This document shows, in pieces, positions 32,589 to 41,102 of a DNA stretch of 64,000 nt. How positions within the stretch are numbered: the stretch's first letter is position 1; each line of letters opens with the position of its first letter. The notes beneath the pieces are model-generated. The model saw nothing but the letters and a program-made list of their open reading frames with translations. It ran no database searches and had not been told where the DNA came from. The position numbers were made by a program, and so were the translations under genes. The stretch comes from CAZTVF01 sp964616985 (GTDB taxonomy: Bacteria > Planctomycetota > Phycisphaerae > SM23-33), in contig CAZTVF010000009.1 of NCBI GenBank assembly GCA_964616985.1, forward strand, positions 1 to 64,000, in the 5' to 3' direction.

Positions 32589-33977
32589 TCAATCGATCGT
32601 CTTTGCGATGAACTCGCGGACGCGCTGCTTGTCGTTGGGCAGCACCTGGCAGCGGGTGGGCAGGTGCATCAGCGCGTCGATCCGCTCGTGGCGGGCGAGG
32701 TCCTGCCCGGTGGCGCGGCGGATGGCGTCGGGGAACTTCGCCGGGTGCGCGGTGGCCAGGCACACCACCGGCAGGCGGTCGGCCGGGGCACGCATCGCCA
32801 CCGACACGCCCACGGCCGTGTGCGGGTCCAGCAGGTAGCGATGCTTCGTCCAGAACTCGCCGATGGTGGCCAGCACCTGCTCCTCGGTGGCCGCGCCGGC
32901 GAGGAAGCCGGGGTCTACGCCGCCGGGGCCGCCGGCCGGCACCGAGAGCGAGCCGGTCTTGGCGAAGCCGTTCATCAACTCATTGAGCTTCCCGCTGTCG
33001 CCGCCGACCTTGTGGAAGAGGTACCGCTCGAAGTTGCTGGCGACCTGGATGTCCATCGAGGGGCTGGTGGTCTGGACGACAGCGCCCAGGCTGTACACGC
33101 CCGTGTTGAAGAATCGCGAGAGGATGTCGTTGACGTTGGTCGCCAGCACGAGCTGCGAGATGGGCGCGCCCATCTGCATCGCGTACCAGCCGGCCAGCAC
33201 GTCGCCGAAGTTGCCCGTGGGCACGGCCACGCGGACGGCCGGGGCGCCGGTGGCCCGCTGCACGTCGAAGGTGGCGCTGAAGTAGTAGACGATCTGCGCC
33301 AGCACGCGCGCCCAGTTCACCGAGTTCACCGCCCCCAGCGAGTACTTGCGCTTGAAATCCAGGTCGCCGGCGAGGTCCTTCATGATCCGCTGGCAGTCGT
33401 CGAAGCTTCCCTGGACGGCGATATTGTGGACGTTGTCGTCCAGCACCGTCGTCATCTGGCGTTCCTGGATGGGGCTGGTGCGGAGGTGGGGGTGCATGAC
33501 GAAGATGCGGATGCCCCGCCGGCCGCGAACGCCGTAGATGGCGGCGGAGCCCGTGTCGCCGCTGGTGGCGCCCAGGATGTTGAGCTCGCCGCCGCGGCGG
33601 GCCAGCACGTACTCGAACAGGTTGCCCAGCAGCTGCAGTGCGACGTCCTTGAAGGCCAGCGTCGGCCCATGCCACAGTTCCACGATGTGCACCGGCCCGG
33701 CCTGCACGACCGGGGCGACGGCGGGCTCGAAGACGCTCGGCGCGTACGTCCGGTCGATCATCTCCTGCAGGTCAGCCGCCGGCATGTCGGTGGCGAACAG
33801 GCGGATGACCTCGAACGCCAGCTTGTTGTACGGCAGCGTCCGCCACTCGCCCAGCTTGGCGCGGACGTTGGGAATGTCCTGGGGGATGACCAGCCCGCCG
33901 TCGTCGGCCAGGCCCATCATGACGGCGTCCTGGAAGTCGATCGGTTCAATCTTCCCGCGTGTGGAGATGTACTTCAT
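32589..33977 (-). CDS. thrC: Threonine synthase
   Basis: Threonine synthase converts O-phosphohomoserine to threonine with PLP. The 462-residue length and the N-terminus (MKYISTRGKIEPIDFQDAVM) match the long bacterial/yeast type. The PLP Lys110 is in HGPTLAFKDVALQL, and the phosphate loop region ATSGDTGSAA follows. VAVPTGNFGDVLAGW near residue 250 is also typical. TAAGGAA precedes the ATG. It leads a minus-strand run with a HAD hydrolase, and dapB follows after a 273-bp gap. Confidence 0.96.
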   Translation of the reverse strand: MKYISTRGKIEPIDFQDAVMMGLADDGGLVIPQDIPNVRAKLGEWRTLPYNKLAFEVIRLFATDMPAADLQEMIDRTYAPSVFEPAVAPVVQAGPVHIVELWHGPTLAFKDVALQLLGNLFEYVLARRGGELNILGATSGDTGSAAIYGVRGRRGIRIFVMHPHLRTSPIQERQMTTVLDDNVHNIAVQGSFDDCQRIMKDLAGDLDFKRKYSLGAVNSVNWARVLAQIVYYFSATFDVQRATGAPAVRVAVPTGNFGDVLAGWYAMQMGAPISQLVLATNVNDILSRFFNTGVYSLGAVVQTTSPSMDIQVASNFERYLFHKVGGDSGKLNELMNGFAKTGSLSVPAGGPGGVDPGFLAGAATEEQVLATIGEFWTKHRYLLDPHTAVGVSVAMRAPADRLPVVCLATAHPAKFPDAIRRATGQDLARHERIDALMHLPTRCQVLPNDKQRVREFIAKTID

Positions 33978-34047
33978 ATAGTTTCCTTACGCCGGTTTTA
34001 CCGCATCGGGGCGACTTTGGCAACATGGGCGATCAACGCGGCGGGAT

Positions 34048-34211
34048 GGGAGCGGGCCGGCGACGCTGCCGTCATCCCGCCCGGCCACGATGCCTGGGTC
34101 ATCGGCGACGAGCCCTGCATCATGATCGACTTCAGCGGGGCGGCCGAGTATGGCCGCGCCGACGTGGTGAGCTTCCACTCCGTCGAAAGCATGCTGGACT
34201 ACGAGGAGTGA
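34048..34211 (+). pseudogene. Truncated C-terminal tail of a cupin-domain gene
   Basis: In one plus-strand frame this stretch encodes AVIPPGHDAWVIGDEPCIMI followed by DFSGAAEYGRADVVSF, the closing strands of a cupin barrel, ending in TGA at 34209-34211. No start codon, ribosome-binding site or N-terminal cupin motif lies upstream; the frame there runs into the thrC promoter region. It looks like a 3' remnant left after deletion of the rest. It is not expected to be functional. Confidence 0.7.
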
Positions 34212-34243
34212 CTCGCAGCGGCGCGCGGCGCAGGGTGGCGGAC

Positions 34244-34313
34244 GGGTGGCGGCCTTCCCAGGCCGCCGCCCAAAGATGTGGACCTTGGCGGCGGCCTGGG
34301 AAGGCCGCCACCC
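34244..34313. repeat. Perfect 27-bp inverted repeat of the GGTGGCGGCC family
   Basis: Arms at 34244-34270 and 34287-34313 are exactly complementary, with a 16-nt loop. The same arm occurs singly at 10957-10983 and 13891-13917. It lies between the broken cupin and the 3' end of the polyketide synthase gene and may also act as a transcription stop. Confidence 0.92.
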
Positions 34314-34345
34314 TCATGGCTGTGCCCTGGCAAACGGCCATGACG

Positions 34346-35470
34346 TCAGAACTGCCCCAGCGCCGCGAAGGCGCTGAAGCCCGCGCCGAAGGCGAGCAGC
34401 ATCACCTTCTGCCCCCGCACCGGGCGGCGGGCGAGAATCCTGTCCAGCACGAACAGCACCGAAGGCGACGACATGTTCCCGTACTCGCGCAGCACCTCGT
34501 ATGACGCCTCCAACTGTGCGCTTTGCAGCCCCATCTCCTCGCCCACGCACTGGAGCACCGCCGACCCGCCGGGATGCACCGCCCACCAGTCAATGTCCTG
34601 CCGCTTGAGGCGGTGGCGAGCGAGGAGGGCGTCGGCGACCTCGGCGACCGCGCGGGCGCCGATGATCGGCACGCGCCGCGACAGCACGTTTCGCAGGCGG
34701 CCTTGCTCGCTGCGATAGCGAAGCTCCTGGCGATGCTGCGGGAACACGGCCGTCTGGAAATCGATCAGCGTCAGCAGGCGGTTCATCGCCGCCGCATCGG
34801 CGTCCTCGCCGGCAGGGGTGACGATGGCCGCGGCAGCACCGTCGCCGAAGATGCAGTTGCTCACCACCAGGTCGTCGCAGGGGCCGATGAACATCGTGGC
34901 CGAGCATATCTCGACGGCCACGCTGAGGACCGGCCCGTCCGCGCGAGGCGCCAGCCCCGCGGCGCATTCAAGGTTCGGGATGGCCGCACCGCAGCCCATG
35001 CCCATCAGGTCCATCGTCTTGACCCCAGGCCGCAGCACGAGGTCCTCGACGAGATACGACGAAAGCCCCGGGCAGGCGTACCCCGTGCAGGTGTTCACCA
35101 CCACGCCGCCCAACTGGTCCGCCTCGAGCCCCGCAGCCGCCATCGCCTTCTGCGCCGCCTGGGCCGCCAGCCGCCGCCCGTGTGCGATGAACCGCTCGTT
35201 CTGCGCATCGGGCGACGCCTGGGCCACCTGCTCGTCGTCATCGATGGCGATGTATCGCCCGCGGATGGGGCCCTCCAGCAGGATGCGGCGGTAGAGCTCG
35301 CGCTGCGGCGCCGCCAGGGGAAAGTGCGACGTGAAGAAGTCGTACGCCTCGCGGCCGGTCGCATAGCGGGGCGGGTTGGCGGTGGCCAGGCCGGCCATCG
35401 CGACGGGCGCCGGCAGGGGGGGCCGCGCCGCCGGCGGGGCCGGGATGGGCTGAACCCGCACGGGCGTCAT
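34346..35470 (-). CDS. Type III polyketide synthase (chalcone/alkylresorcinol synthase family)
   Basis: The 374-residue thiolase-fold enzyme has the complete type III PKS triad. Cys160 lies in MDLMGMGCGAAIPNL, His299 in WWAVHPGGSAVL and Asn332 in REYGNMSSPSVLFVLD, the same contexts as chalcone synthase. Residues 1-25 are a Pro/Ala-rich extension. These enzymes extend an acyl-CoA starter with malonyl-CoA to give pyrones, resorcinols or related phenols; the starter cannot be read from sequence. The ATG overlaps the stop of the radical SAM gene (ATGA), with GGGAG as ribosome-binding site, so the two proteins are made together. KAS III is less likely because of the Cys/His/Asn contexts. Confidence 0.9.
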   Translation of the reverse strand: MTPVRVQPIPAPPAARPPLPAPVAMAGLATANPPRYATGREAYDFFTSHFPLAAPQRELYRRILLEGPIRGRYIAIDDDEQVAQASPDAQNERFIAHGRRLAAQAAQKAMAAAGLEADQLGGVVVNTCTGYACPGLSSYLVEDLVLRPGVKTMDLMGMGCGAAIPNLECAAGLAPRADGPVLSVAVEICSATMFIGPCDDLVVSNCIFGDGAAAAIVTPAGEDADAAAMNRLLTLIDFQTAVFPQHRQELRYRSEQGRLRNVLSRRVPIIGARAVAEVADALLARHRLKRQDIDWWAVHPGGSAVLQCVGEEMGLQSAQLEASYEVLREYGNMSSPSVLFVLDRILARRPVRGQKVMLLAFGAGFSAFAALGQF

Positions 35471-36897
35471 GTCTGTACTCCCAGTAGCTTGAGCACGCGC
35501 CGAACGCGCCGCGTGTGCCGCCACAGCGGCGGCCGGAATCCCAGCCGGTACGACACGCCCAGCACCTTCTGCAGCAGCGGCAGGCCGATGGCGCTGGCGA
35601 TGATGAAGTTGAGGTTCTCCCGTCCCGCCGCCCCCAGCTCGCGCTGCATCCACGCCAGGTCCACCTGCGGCGAGCAGTAGAACACCGGCGACAGCATCTC
35701 CCGCGCACCGGCCGCAAGCACGCCCTGGCGGCGGGCGATGCGTTCCAGTTCGGTGCCCGGATAGATGCGGATGCCGGTCTGGAAGAACGCGGTGTCGCCG
35801 GGGCGGATGCATGTTTTGGCGAAGCGGAGTGTCTGGCCGACCGTCTCTTGCGTCTCGCTCGGGCCGCCGAGCATGAAGATCCACAGGCAGGGCACCTTGT
35901 GCCGCGCGACCACCTCGGCCGTGCGATGCACGTCGGCGGCGGTGAAGCCCTTGCCCAGGCCGGCCAGCACGGGGTCGGCGGCGCTCTCGACCGTGATGCC
36001 CATGCCGACGAAGCCCGCCCGCTCCATGGCCGTCATCAGCGCGTCGTCCAGGAAACGCGGGTTCATCTCCAGGCTCTGGAGGCGCACGCGGGGCCGCTGG
36101 CCGGCCAGGCAGCGGCAGATCTCCATCGCGTGCTCGTAGGGCGAATTGAAAACGTTGTCGACGAACTCGAAGTCGCGGAACCCCTTGCGGGCGAGCGCGG
36201 CGATGGCGCGGGCGACGGCGGCGGGCTCGTGCAGGCGGTACTGGCGGCCCTCGCCGACGTTGTACGTGCAGTAGACACAGTCGAAGGGGCAGCCTCGCTT
36301 GCTCTGCACGGGCACCGCGCTCATCCGCGAGAGGTACGCCCGCGTGTCCAGCCAGCGCGGCAGGTCGGGCACGGTGCAGTCTGCCAGCGGGGCCGAGGCG
36401 GGGGCATCGCCGCAGCGGCCGATGACGCCGTTCTCTCGCCACAGCACGCCGGCGATTCCCCTCAGCGGACGCCCGGCCTGCAGCGCGTCGAGGATTCCCG
36501 GGAAGGTCGCCTCACCATCGCCCGCGGCGGCGGCGTCGGCGCCGGTGTGTTCCAGCAGCGCCTCGGGCATGACGTTCACTGCGGCCCCGCCGATGACGAG
36601 CGTCGCCCGCGAATGCTCGCGCACGAGACGGGCGAGGGCGGCTGCGCCGTCGGCCAGCGGCTGCGGGGTGTGGATGTCGTTGTTGTCGATGTTGCGGATG
36701 GACAAGCCGACGACGTCGGGCTTGAACGCGGCCAGTTCCGCCGCCACCGCCGCGGCGGGGTCGGCCGCGAACATCAGGTCGAGCAGTTTCGTCTCATGCC
36801 CCGCGCGCTGCGCCGCCTGCGCGGCCAGGCACGCGCCGAACGGCATCACCGCCAGCGGCTGGGTGCAGCGATTGGTATTCACGACCAAGACGCGCAA
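35467..36897 (-). CDS. B12-binding-domain radical SAM protein
   Basis: The 476-residue product has an N-terminal cobalamin-binding-type domain (about 1-150, with PFGACLAAQAAQRAGHE and DVVGLSIRNIDNND). A radical SAM barrel with the canonical CX3CX2C motif in KRGCPFDCVYCTYN follows near residue 215. The C-terminal 100 residues are of unknown fold. Family members include methyltransferases acting on unactivated carbons and ring-forming enzymes. TTG is the likely start, with AAGGAG 9 nt upstream. The coupled type III PKS suggests that it tailors a polyketide or its starter. The usual DxHxx(G/P) B12 ligand motif is not evident, so base-off cobalamin binding is uncertain. Confidence 0.85.
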   Translation of the reverse strand: MRVLVVNTNRCTQPLAVMPFGACLAAQAAQRAGHETKLLDLMFAADPAAAVAAELAAFKPDVVGLSIRNIDNNDIHTPQPLADGAAALARLVREHSRATLVIGGAAVNVMPEALLEHTGADAAAAGDGEATFPGILDALQAGRPLRGIAGVLWRENGVIGRCGDAPASAPLADCTVPDLPRWLDTRAYLSRMSAVPVQSKRGCPFDCVYCTYNVGEGRQYRLHEPAAVARAIAALARKGFRDFEFVDNVFNSPYEHAMEICRCLAGQRPRVRLQSLEMNPRFLDDALMTAMERAGFVGMGITVESAADPVLAGLGKGFTAADVHRTAEVVARHKVPCLWIFMLGGPSETQETVGQTLRFAKTCIRPGDTAFFQTGIRIYPGTELERIARRQGVLAAGAREMLSPVFYCSPQVDLAWMQRELGAAGRENLNFIIASAIGLPLLQKVLGVSYRLGFRPPLWRHTRRVRRVLKLLGVQT

Positions 36898-37170
36898 AGC
36901 AGTAGCTCTCCTTCCGCACACAGGAATCGGCCAGAGGCTATGCATGCTATGCGCCGAGGTCAACCGACTCAAACCATGATTGGTTTGGATTCGATGGTTG
37001 CGATGATGTGGTGCCATGCGGGACTCGCGTCGGACGGCGTCATCGCGTTCCACTGCGCTGCGAGCGACGCAATGCCTTTGCCGTGTCACCGCGGTTTCCT
37101 TCCGGGTTCAGCCCTCGTGCACAATGGCACTCGTCCGGCAAGGGGATGGACCCAGAAATGGATCATACAA

Positions 37171-37312
37171 AGGGCGCAATAGAAGCCCGTGGAACAAAAC
37201 CAACCGTGGGTATTGCGCCCTTGCAGGGCTTGGAATTCGCACTCGCCCGCTAACCCAGGGCTTTGCCCTGGGCTTCAGGATGCCAGCCTTTCAGGCTGGA
37301 CAGATGGCTCCG
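37171..37312. repeat. Cluster of three adjacent hairpins
   Basis: The first hairpin pairs GGGCGCAATAGAAGCCCGTG with CCGTGGGTATTGCGCCC (about 37172-37220). The second is AACCCAGGGC-TTT-GCCCTGGGCTT (about 37252-37275) and the third CCAGCCT-TTC-AGGCTGGA (about 37283-37300). The rest of the gap 36898-37349 shows no gene. Confidence 0.75.
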
Positions 37313-37349
37313 CCGAGACAACGCTCCCTTCATTGGCAAGCGGCAAACG

Positions 37350-38444
37350 TCAGCTGTCCTTCTCCGGCAGGGCGCGGGACTGGCGGAGGCCGTCGATCTT
37401 GTCCAGGGGGCGCTGGAGCATGTTCGAGCGCGTCGTGCGGACCACGTCGAACTGCTTGGCGGCGGCTTCGATGCGGGTGCCGAGCGTGTCGAATTCCGCA
37501 ACGTACTTCTCCCACTGTTTGCGGAACTCGGCCAGGTGCTCGATGATCTCGTCGGCGGTCTTCATGACGTTGAAGTTCTCGGCCGCCTGCCGCATGATGG
37601 CGAGCTTGGCGTACAGCGTCAGCGGGCTGCACAGCACGACGCGGAGGCGCAGGGCCTCGTCGATCAGGTCGGGCTGGCACTCCATCACCAGGCTGAAAAT
37701 CTGCTCGGAGGCGATGAACACGATCACGTAGGGCACCGTGGGCACCTTGGGGTCGATGTAGCCGCGTGCGGCCACCGCGCGGATGTGCCCGCGGACGGCG
37801 CCGCACAGGTCGCGGAGGCAGGCGGTGCGGTCGGTGTCGGTGGGGGCGTCAACGTAGGCCTTGTACTTCTCCAGCGGGAACTTGACGTCCATGTTCACCT
37901 TCAGGCCGTTGGGCAGCAGGAAGGTGAAGTCGGGGCGGTCGCCGCCGGCGGCGTCGGCCGTGGATTGCTTGACGTAGTTGATGTTCTCCTGCAGGCCGGC
38001 GAGACGAAGCACGTCCTCGGCCATCCGCTCGCCCCAGGCGCCGCGGCGCTGGGTGCTGGCCAGCATGCGGTGAAGCTCGCCCGCCGTCGTCGTCAGCGAA
38101 TTCAGCGACTGGCCCAGGCGGCCGAAGTCCTGCTGCCGCTGCGTCTCGACGCTCTGCAGCAGCTGGCGGATCTTTTCGAGGCGGTCGTTGACGGCCAGCA
38201 CCGATTGGTCGATCAGCGCCTTCTTGCCGTCGAGGGCTGCGCCGGCGGCGTCGTTGAGGCGTTTGGAGTTCCCGTCGAGCAGTTCGACGAGTCGCCGGCT
38301 GTTGCCGTCGAGGGCCTCGGAGGCCAGGGCGGCGAAGGTCTCCCGCATCTGCCTGGCGGCCGCCCCCGCGCGCACCACGCTCACGACGAGGGCGATGCCC
38401 GCGCCCAGCACGGCACCGATCGCAAATCCGATCATGAATTCCAT
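37350..38444 (-). CDS. rmuC: DNA recombination protein RmuC
   Basis: RmuC is a nuclease-fold protein that limits DNA rearrangements such as inversions at short inverted repeats. The 364-residue product has an N-terminal membrane segment (MEFMIGFAIGAVLGAGIALV), a coiled-coil region (about 40-130) and the RmuC domain. Recognisable blocks are RRGAWGERMAEDVLRLAGL, RPDFTFLLPNGLKVNMDVKF and PYVIVFIASEQIFSLV. GGGAG lies 6 nt before the ATG. Its presence beside so many inverted repeats may be relevant but is not proof of a link. Confidence 0.92.
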   Translation of the reverse strand: MEFMIGFAIGAVLGAGIALVVSVVRAGAAARQMRETFAALASEALDGNSRRLVELLDGNSKRLNDAAGAALDGKKALIDQSVLAVNDRLEKIRQLLQSVETQRQQDFGRLGQSLNSLTTTAGELHRMLASTQRRGAWGERMAEDVLRLAGLQENINYVKQSTADAAGGDRPDFTFLLPNGLKVNMDVKFPLEKYKAYVDAPTDTDRTACLRDLCGAVRGHIRAVAARGYIDPKVPTVPYVIVFIASEQIFSLVMECQPDLIDEALRLRVVLCSPLTLYAKLAIMRQAAENFNVMKTADEIIEHLAEFRKQWEKYVAEFDTLGTRIEAAAKQFDVVRTTRSNMLQRPLDKIDGLRQSRALPEKDS

Positions 38445-38458
38445 AGAAGACTCCCGGC

Positions 38459-39235
38459 TCAGCAGAACAGAAGCAGTTCGAGCACGATGACGGCCGCCCC
38501 GGCCAGGAGGCTGCCGATGGCAGCGGCCCAGCCCAGGGGCACGGCGCGGCAGCGGGTCTCGTCGCCGTCGACCACGCCGGCGGCCAGGTGCACGACCGTC
38601 GCCAGGGCCAGGGCCAACGCGCTGCCGGCCCCGATGGCGGTGGTCCACGTTCGCCACTCGCCGCTGCTGAGCAGCAGGTTGAACGCGACGATCGTCAGCA
38701 GGTACAGGAAGATCGGCAGGCCCAGGACCATCAGCGTCTTTTCAAACCCCGCCCGCCCGCGGCCGATGCCCAGCAGCGCCCCGGCCGGCAGCGCCAGCGG
38801 CAGGGCCGCGGCGACCATGGCGGCGCCCGCGATGTAAAGCGTCCGGATCGAGGTGCCCATCTTGAGCAGCGTGGCGGCGTCGCCGGTGCCCGTGGCGGCG
38901 CCCACGAGCAGGTAGGCTCCGTTGCTCATCAGGGCGACCACGGCCAGCATCAAGGCCCAGAAGCTCAGGCGGCTCTTGAGGCACCACAAAGCGAGGAACG
39001 CCACCAGCGGCACGCCGGTCCCGAAGAGAAACCCGCCCCACGTCGCGGCCCGCAGTTCGGGCACGGCCTGGTACTTGGTCACCGACCAGGTCAGCGGCGA
39101 GATCGAGATGGACTGGACGTGTCCGCCCGTGCCGCGGACCGCGGCCGCGTGACCCAGTTCATGCACGAGCATCGAGCCGTTGTACGCCAGCACGAACGCG
39201 CCGGCGACGATCAGGAATTGTTGAAGACTTCTCAT
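38459..39235 (-). CDS. M50-like membrane metalloprotease homologue
   Basis: The 258-residue protein is almost entirely hydrophobic, with about six or seven membrane segments. The zinc-binding HExxH occurs early, in SMLVHELGHAAAVRG (about residues 21-35), as in site-2 proteases. The second M50 motif, NxxPxxxxDG, is not seen, so activity is doubtful. The gene lies 14 nt upstream of rmuC on the same strand. It could be an inactive M50 homologue. Confidence 0.65.
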   Translation of the reverse strand: MRSLQQFLIVAGAFVLAYNGSMLVHELGHAAAVRGTGGHVQSISISPLTWSVTKYQAVPELRAATWGGFLFGTGVPLVAFLALWCLKSRLSFWALMLAVVALMSNGAYLLVGAATGTGDAATLLKMGTSIRTLYIAGAAMVAAALPLALPAGALLGIGRGRAGFEKTLMVLGLPIFLYLLTIVAFNLLLSSGEWRTWTTAIGAGSALALALATVVHLAAGVVDGDETRCRAVPLGWAAAIGSLLAGAAVIVLELLLFC

Positions 39236-39264
39236 GGTCGAGCCTGCTTCCGGAGAAGGAACTT

Positions 39265-39408
39265 AACCGCAGAGATCGCGGAGAACGCGGAGAAGATAAG
39301 AGAGAAGACAGAAGAGGAAGAGAGACGCTGGGGTGTGGATGTGCGTGCCCGTGCCTGTCTTCTATCTTCCTGCATTTCTTCTCTCTGCGGTCTTTGCGTT
39401 CTCTGCGG
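39265..39408. repeat. CCGCAGAGA-type inverted repeat
   Basis: AACCGCAGAGATCGCGGAGA with following ACGCGGAGAAGA (39265-39296) pairs imperfectly with TCTTCTCTCTGCGGTC and TTTGCGTTCTCTGCGG (39377-39408). The 80 bases between are purine-rich and hold no gene. The words are shared with 10911-10950 and 24243-24500. Confidence 0.8.
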
Positions 39409-39427
39409 CGAACCCAACGCCGCCGCC

Positions 39428-39931
39428 TCAAAAGTACTGCTGGAAGCGGTGCCGGCTGGCGGCGTCGAGCTCGTTGATGTCGTGCAGTTCGTAGGTGTTG
39501 CCGTCGGCGTCGCGGAACAGCGCCCGCACGCCCGACAGCACGCGAACATCGTCACGCGTGCGGATCTGGAACGTCACCACGCCACGGTCGGTCTGGGCCG
39601 TCACGGAACTGACGCCGAACTCTTCCTTGTAGTCCACCACCCGCTGGATCCGCGGGTTGAACATGCGGCTGCGGAGTTCCTCCTCGACGAGCGAGCGGCT
39701 GGCGGCGTCGAGCTCGTCCAGCGTCTTGAGCAGGACGATCTCCTTGCCTTCCTTGGTGCGGATCGCGATGTAGGCATCCGGCAGCGACCAGGGGAAGCAC
39801 TTGGCCACCCGCGCGTCGACGACGGGCTCGGCCCGGCCCTGCTGGTGCACCACCAGAAGCCCGGCCTCGTTGCGCTCGATCCTGGTCACCGGCCCCAGCG
39901 GCGGGGCGGTCTTGGCGGCATCATCACTCAT
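39428..39931 (-). CDS. DUF1854 domain protein
   Basis: The 167-residue soluble protein matches the DUF1854 layout. An N-terminal beta region leads into FPWSLPDAYIAIRTKEGKEI, then LDELDAASRSLVEEELRSRM, FNPRIQRVVDYKEEFGVSSV and the ending ELHDINELDAASRHRFQQYF. The LDELDAASR phrase appears twice, an internal repeat typical of the family. Its function is unknown; in some bacteria the domain is found beside cyanophycin-related or ABC transporter genes, neither of which is here. An in-frame GTG at 39937 is an alternative start. Confidence 0.8.
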   Translation of the reverse strand: MSDDAAKTAPPLGPVTRIERNEAGLLVVHQQGRAEPVVDARVAKCFPWSLPDAYIAIRTKEGKEIVLLKTLDELDAASRSLVEEELRSRMFNPRIQRVVDYKEEFGVSSVTAQTDRGVVTFQIRTRDDVRVLSGVRALFRDADGNTYELHDINELDAASRHRFQQYF

Positions 39932-40034
39932 GCACACAGAGTAGCGAGATTGGCCGCAAAATGCGAGGGGTCGCAGGGGAAGGCGCCGCAGGGCAATCGC
40001 ATGTGCGTAGCACGACTATCTTGACCGTGTGCAG

Positions 40035-40054
40035 GGGCGAGACGCCCGTGCTAC
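40035..40054. repeat. GGGCGAGACGCCCGTGCTAC repeat, single copy
   Basis: Matches the degenerate tandem at 13939-14012. It lies upstream of the radical SAM promoter in a gap (39932-40096) that otherwise shows no feature. Confidence 0.7.
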
Positions 40055-40096
40055 GAGTACAGCGCATCCCATTGCCCTGGAGGGCACGTTCCCTCA

Positions 40097-40125
40097 TTGA
40101 GTGGGGCGGCCGATTCTGCTATGCT
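40097..40125 (+). promoter_or_regulatory. Promoter of the radical SAM gene
   Basis: TTGAGT (40097-40102) and TATGCT (40120-40125) are exactly 17 bp apart, with the start codon 48 bp downstream. The same pair with one base changed (TTGAGT-N17-TACGCT) precedes the gene at 41364, which raises confidence in both. Confidence 0.6.
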
Positions 40126-40172
40126 GCGACCGTTGCGTGCCATTCCTTTCCGGCGCGAAGCGAGGAGTACCG

Positions 40173-41084
40173 ATGACGTCGAATCGAAGAGTTTCCTGTA
40201 GCATGACCCGGCAGATGCACCGCAAGGTAGGCCTCGTTCGCGAGGGCCACGTCGAGACGGTGTGCCCCAACTTCTATGTCCTCGCCCACGCCACCGGCTG
40301 CATGTTCCAGCCGCACTGCCAATACTGCTACCTGCACGACCGCAAGCAGTTCGCCGTCGGCACGGCCGCCTGCAGCGACCTGGCCCAGATGAAGGCGGAG
40401 GTCCTCGCCTGGATCGGCCGCGATGACCTGCCCAGCTACGTGCTGAACTCCGGCAACATCTCCGACAGCCTCGCCTTCGAAGATGTACGCCCGGCGATGG
40501 CCGAACTCGTCGAGCTGTTCCGTGCCGAGGCCGAGGCGAAGTCGCGGCTGCACACGCTGCTGCTGGTGACCAAGGGCGGGCTGCACGAAATCAAGTGTCT
40601 CCTGGGCGTCAAGCCCTGCAAGAACGTCATCGTCTCGTTCTCCGTCAACACGCCCGACGCCGCCGCCCGATTCGAGGCCGGCGCCGCCACGCCGGAGGAC
40701 CGCATGGCCGCGGCCCGGCTGCTGAAGGAACTGGGCTGGCGCGTCCGCATCCGCATCGACCCGATGATCATGGGCAGCGACTACCGCGCCCTGGCCGTGC
40801 AGGTGCGGGACCTGGCCCCCGAGCGCGTGACGCTGGGCACGCTGCGGGCGGAGAAGTCGCTCGTCGAGTCGCTTGGGGCCCAGGTGCTCGCCGGCCTGGC
40901 CGACCCCGGCAGAGACGACGGCCTGTGGCAGTATCCGCAGGCGCCGCGCCTCGCCTTGTACCGCCAGGTCGTGGACGTCCTCAAGGGCTCGGTCTCGCTG
41001 GGCCTGTGCGAAGAGTGGCCCAGCACCTGGGACGCCCTGGGCCTGGAGCGAGGCGACTTCCCCTGCAACTGCAATCACGTGTGA
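40173..41084 (+). CDS. Spore-photoproduct-lyase-family radical SAM protein with CX5CX2C motif
   Basis: The 303-residue protein shares the order of SPL landmarks: ATGCM...HCQYCYLH, NSGNISDSLAFE, VSFSVNTPDAAARFE, RIRIDPMI and LGTLR. In SPL the cluster cysteines are CX3CX2C; here they are Cys43, Cys49 and Cys52, a CX5CX2C spacing caused by two extra residues (CMFQPHCQYC). The C-terminus is CNCNHV, giving two further cysteines. Spore formation is not expected in this organism, so it may repair other DNA photoproducts or have a new substrate. GAGGAG precedes the ATG. It stands alone, 88 bp after its -35 box and 241 bp from DUF1854. Confidence 0.8.
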   Translation: MTSNRRVSCSMTRQMHRKVGLVREGHVETVCPNFYVLAHATGCMFQPHCQYCYLHDRKQFAVGTAACSDLAQMKAEVLAWIGRDDLPSYVLNSGNISDSLAFEDVRPAMAELVELFRAEAEAKSRLHTLLLVTKGGLHEIKCLLGVKPCKNVIVSFSVNTPDAAARFEAGAATPEDRMAAARLLKELGWRVRIRIDPMIMGSDYRALAVQVRDLAPERVTLGTLRAEKSLVESLGAQVLAGLADPGRDDGLWQYPQAPRLALYRQVVDVLKGSVSLGLCEEWPSTWDALGLERGDFPCNCNHV

Positions 41085-41102
41085 AGGCGAAACAAGGGTC
41101 CA

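Noticed and set aside
35095..35680. Long plus- and minus-strand frames overlapping the PKS and radical SAM genes
   Set aside because: They are other-frame readings of the two coupled genes, rich in Arg and Ala, without starts or motifs.
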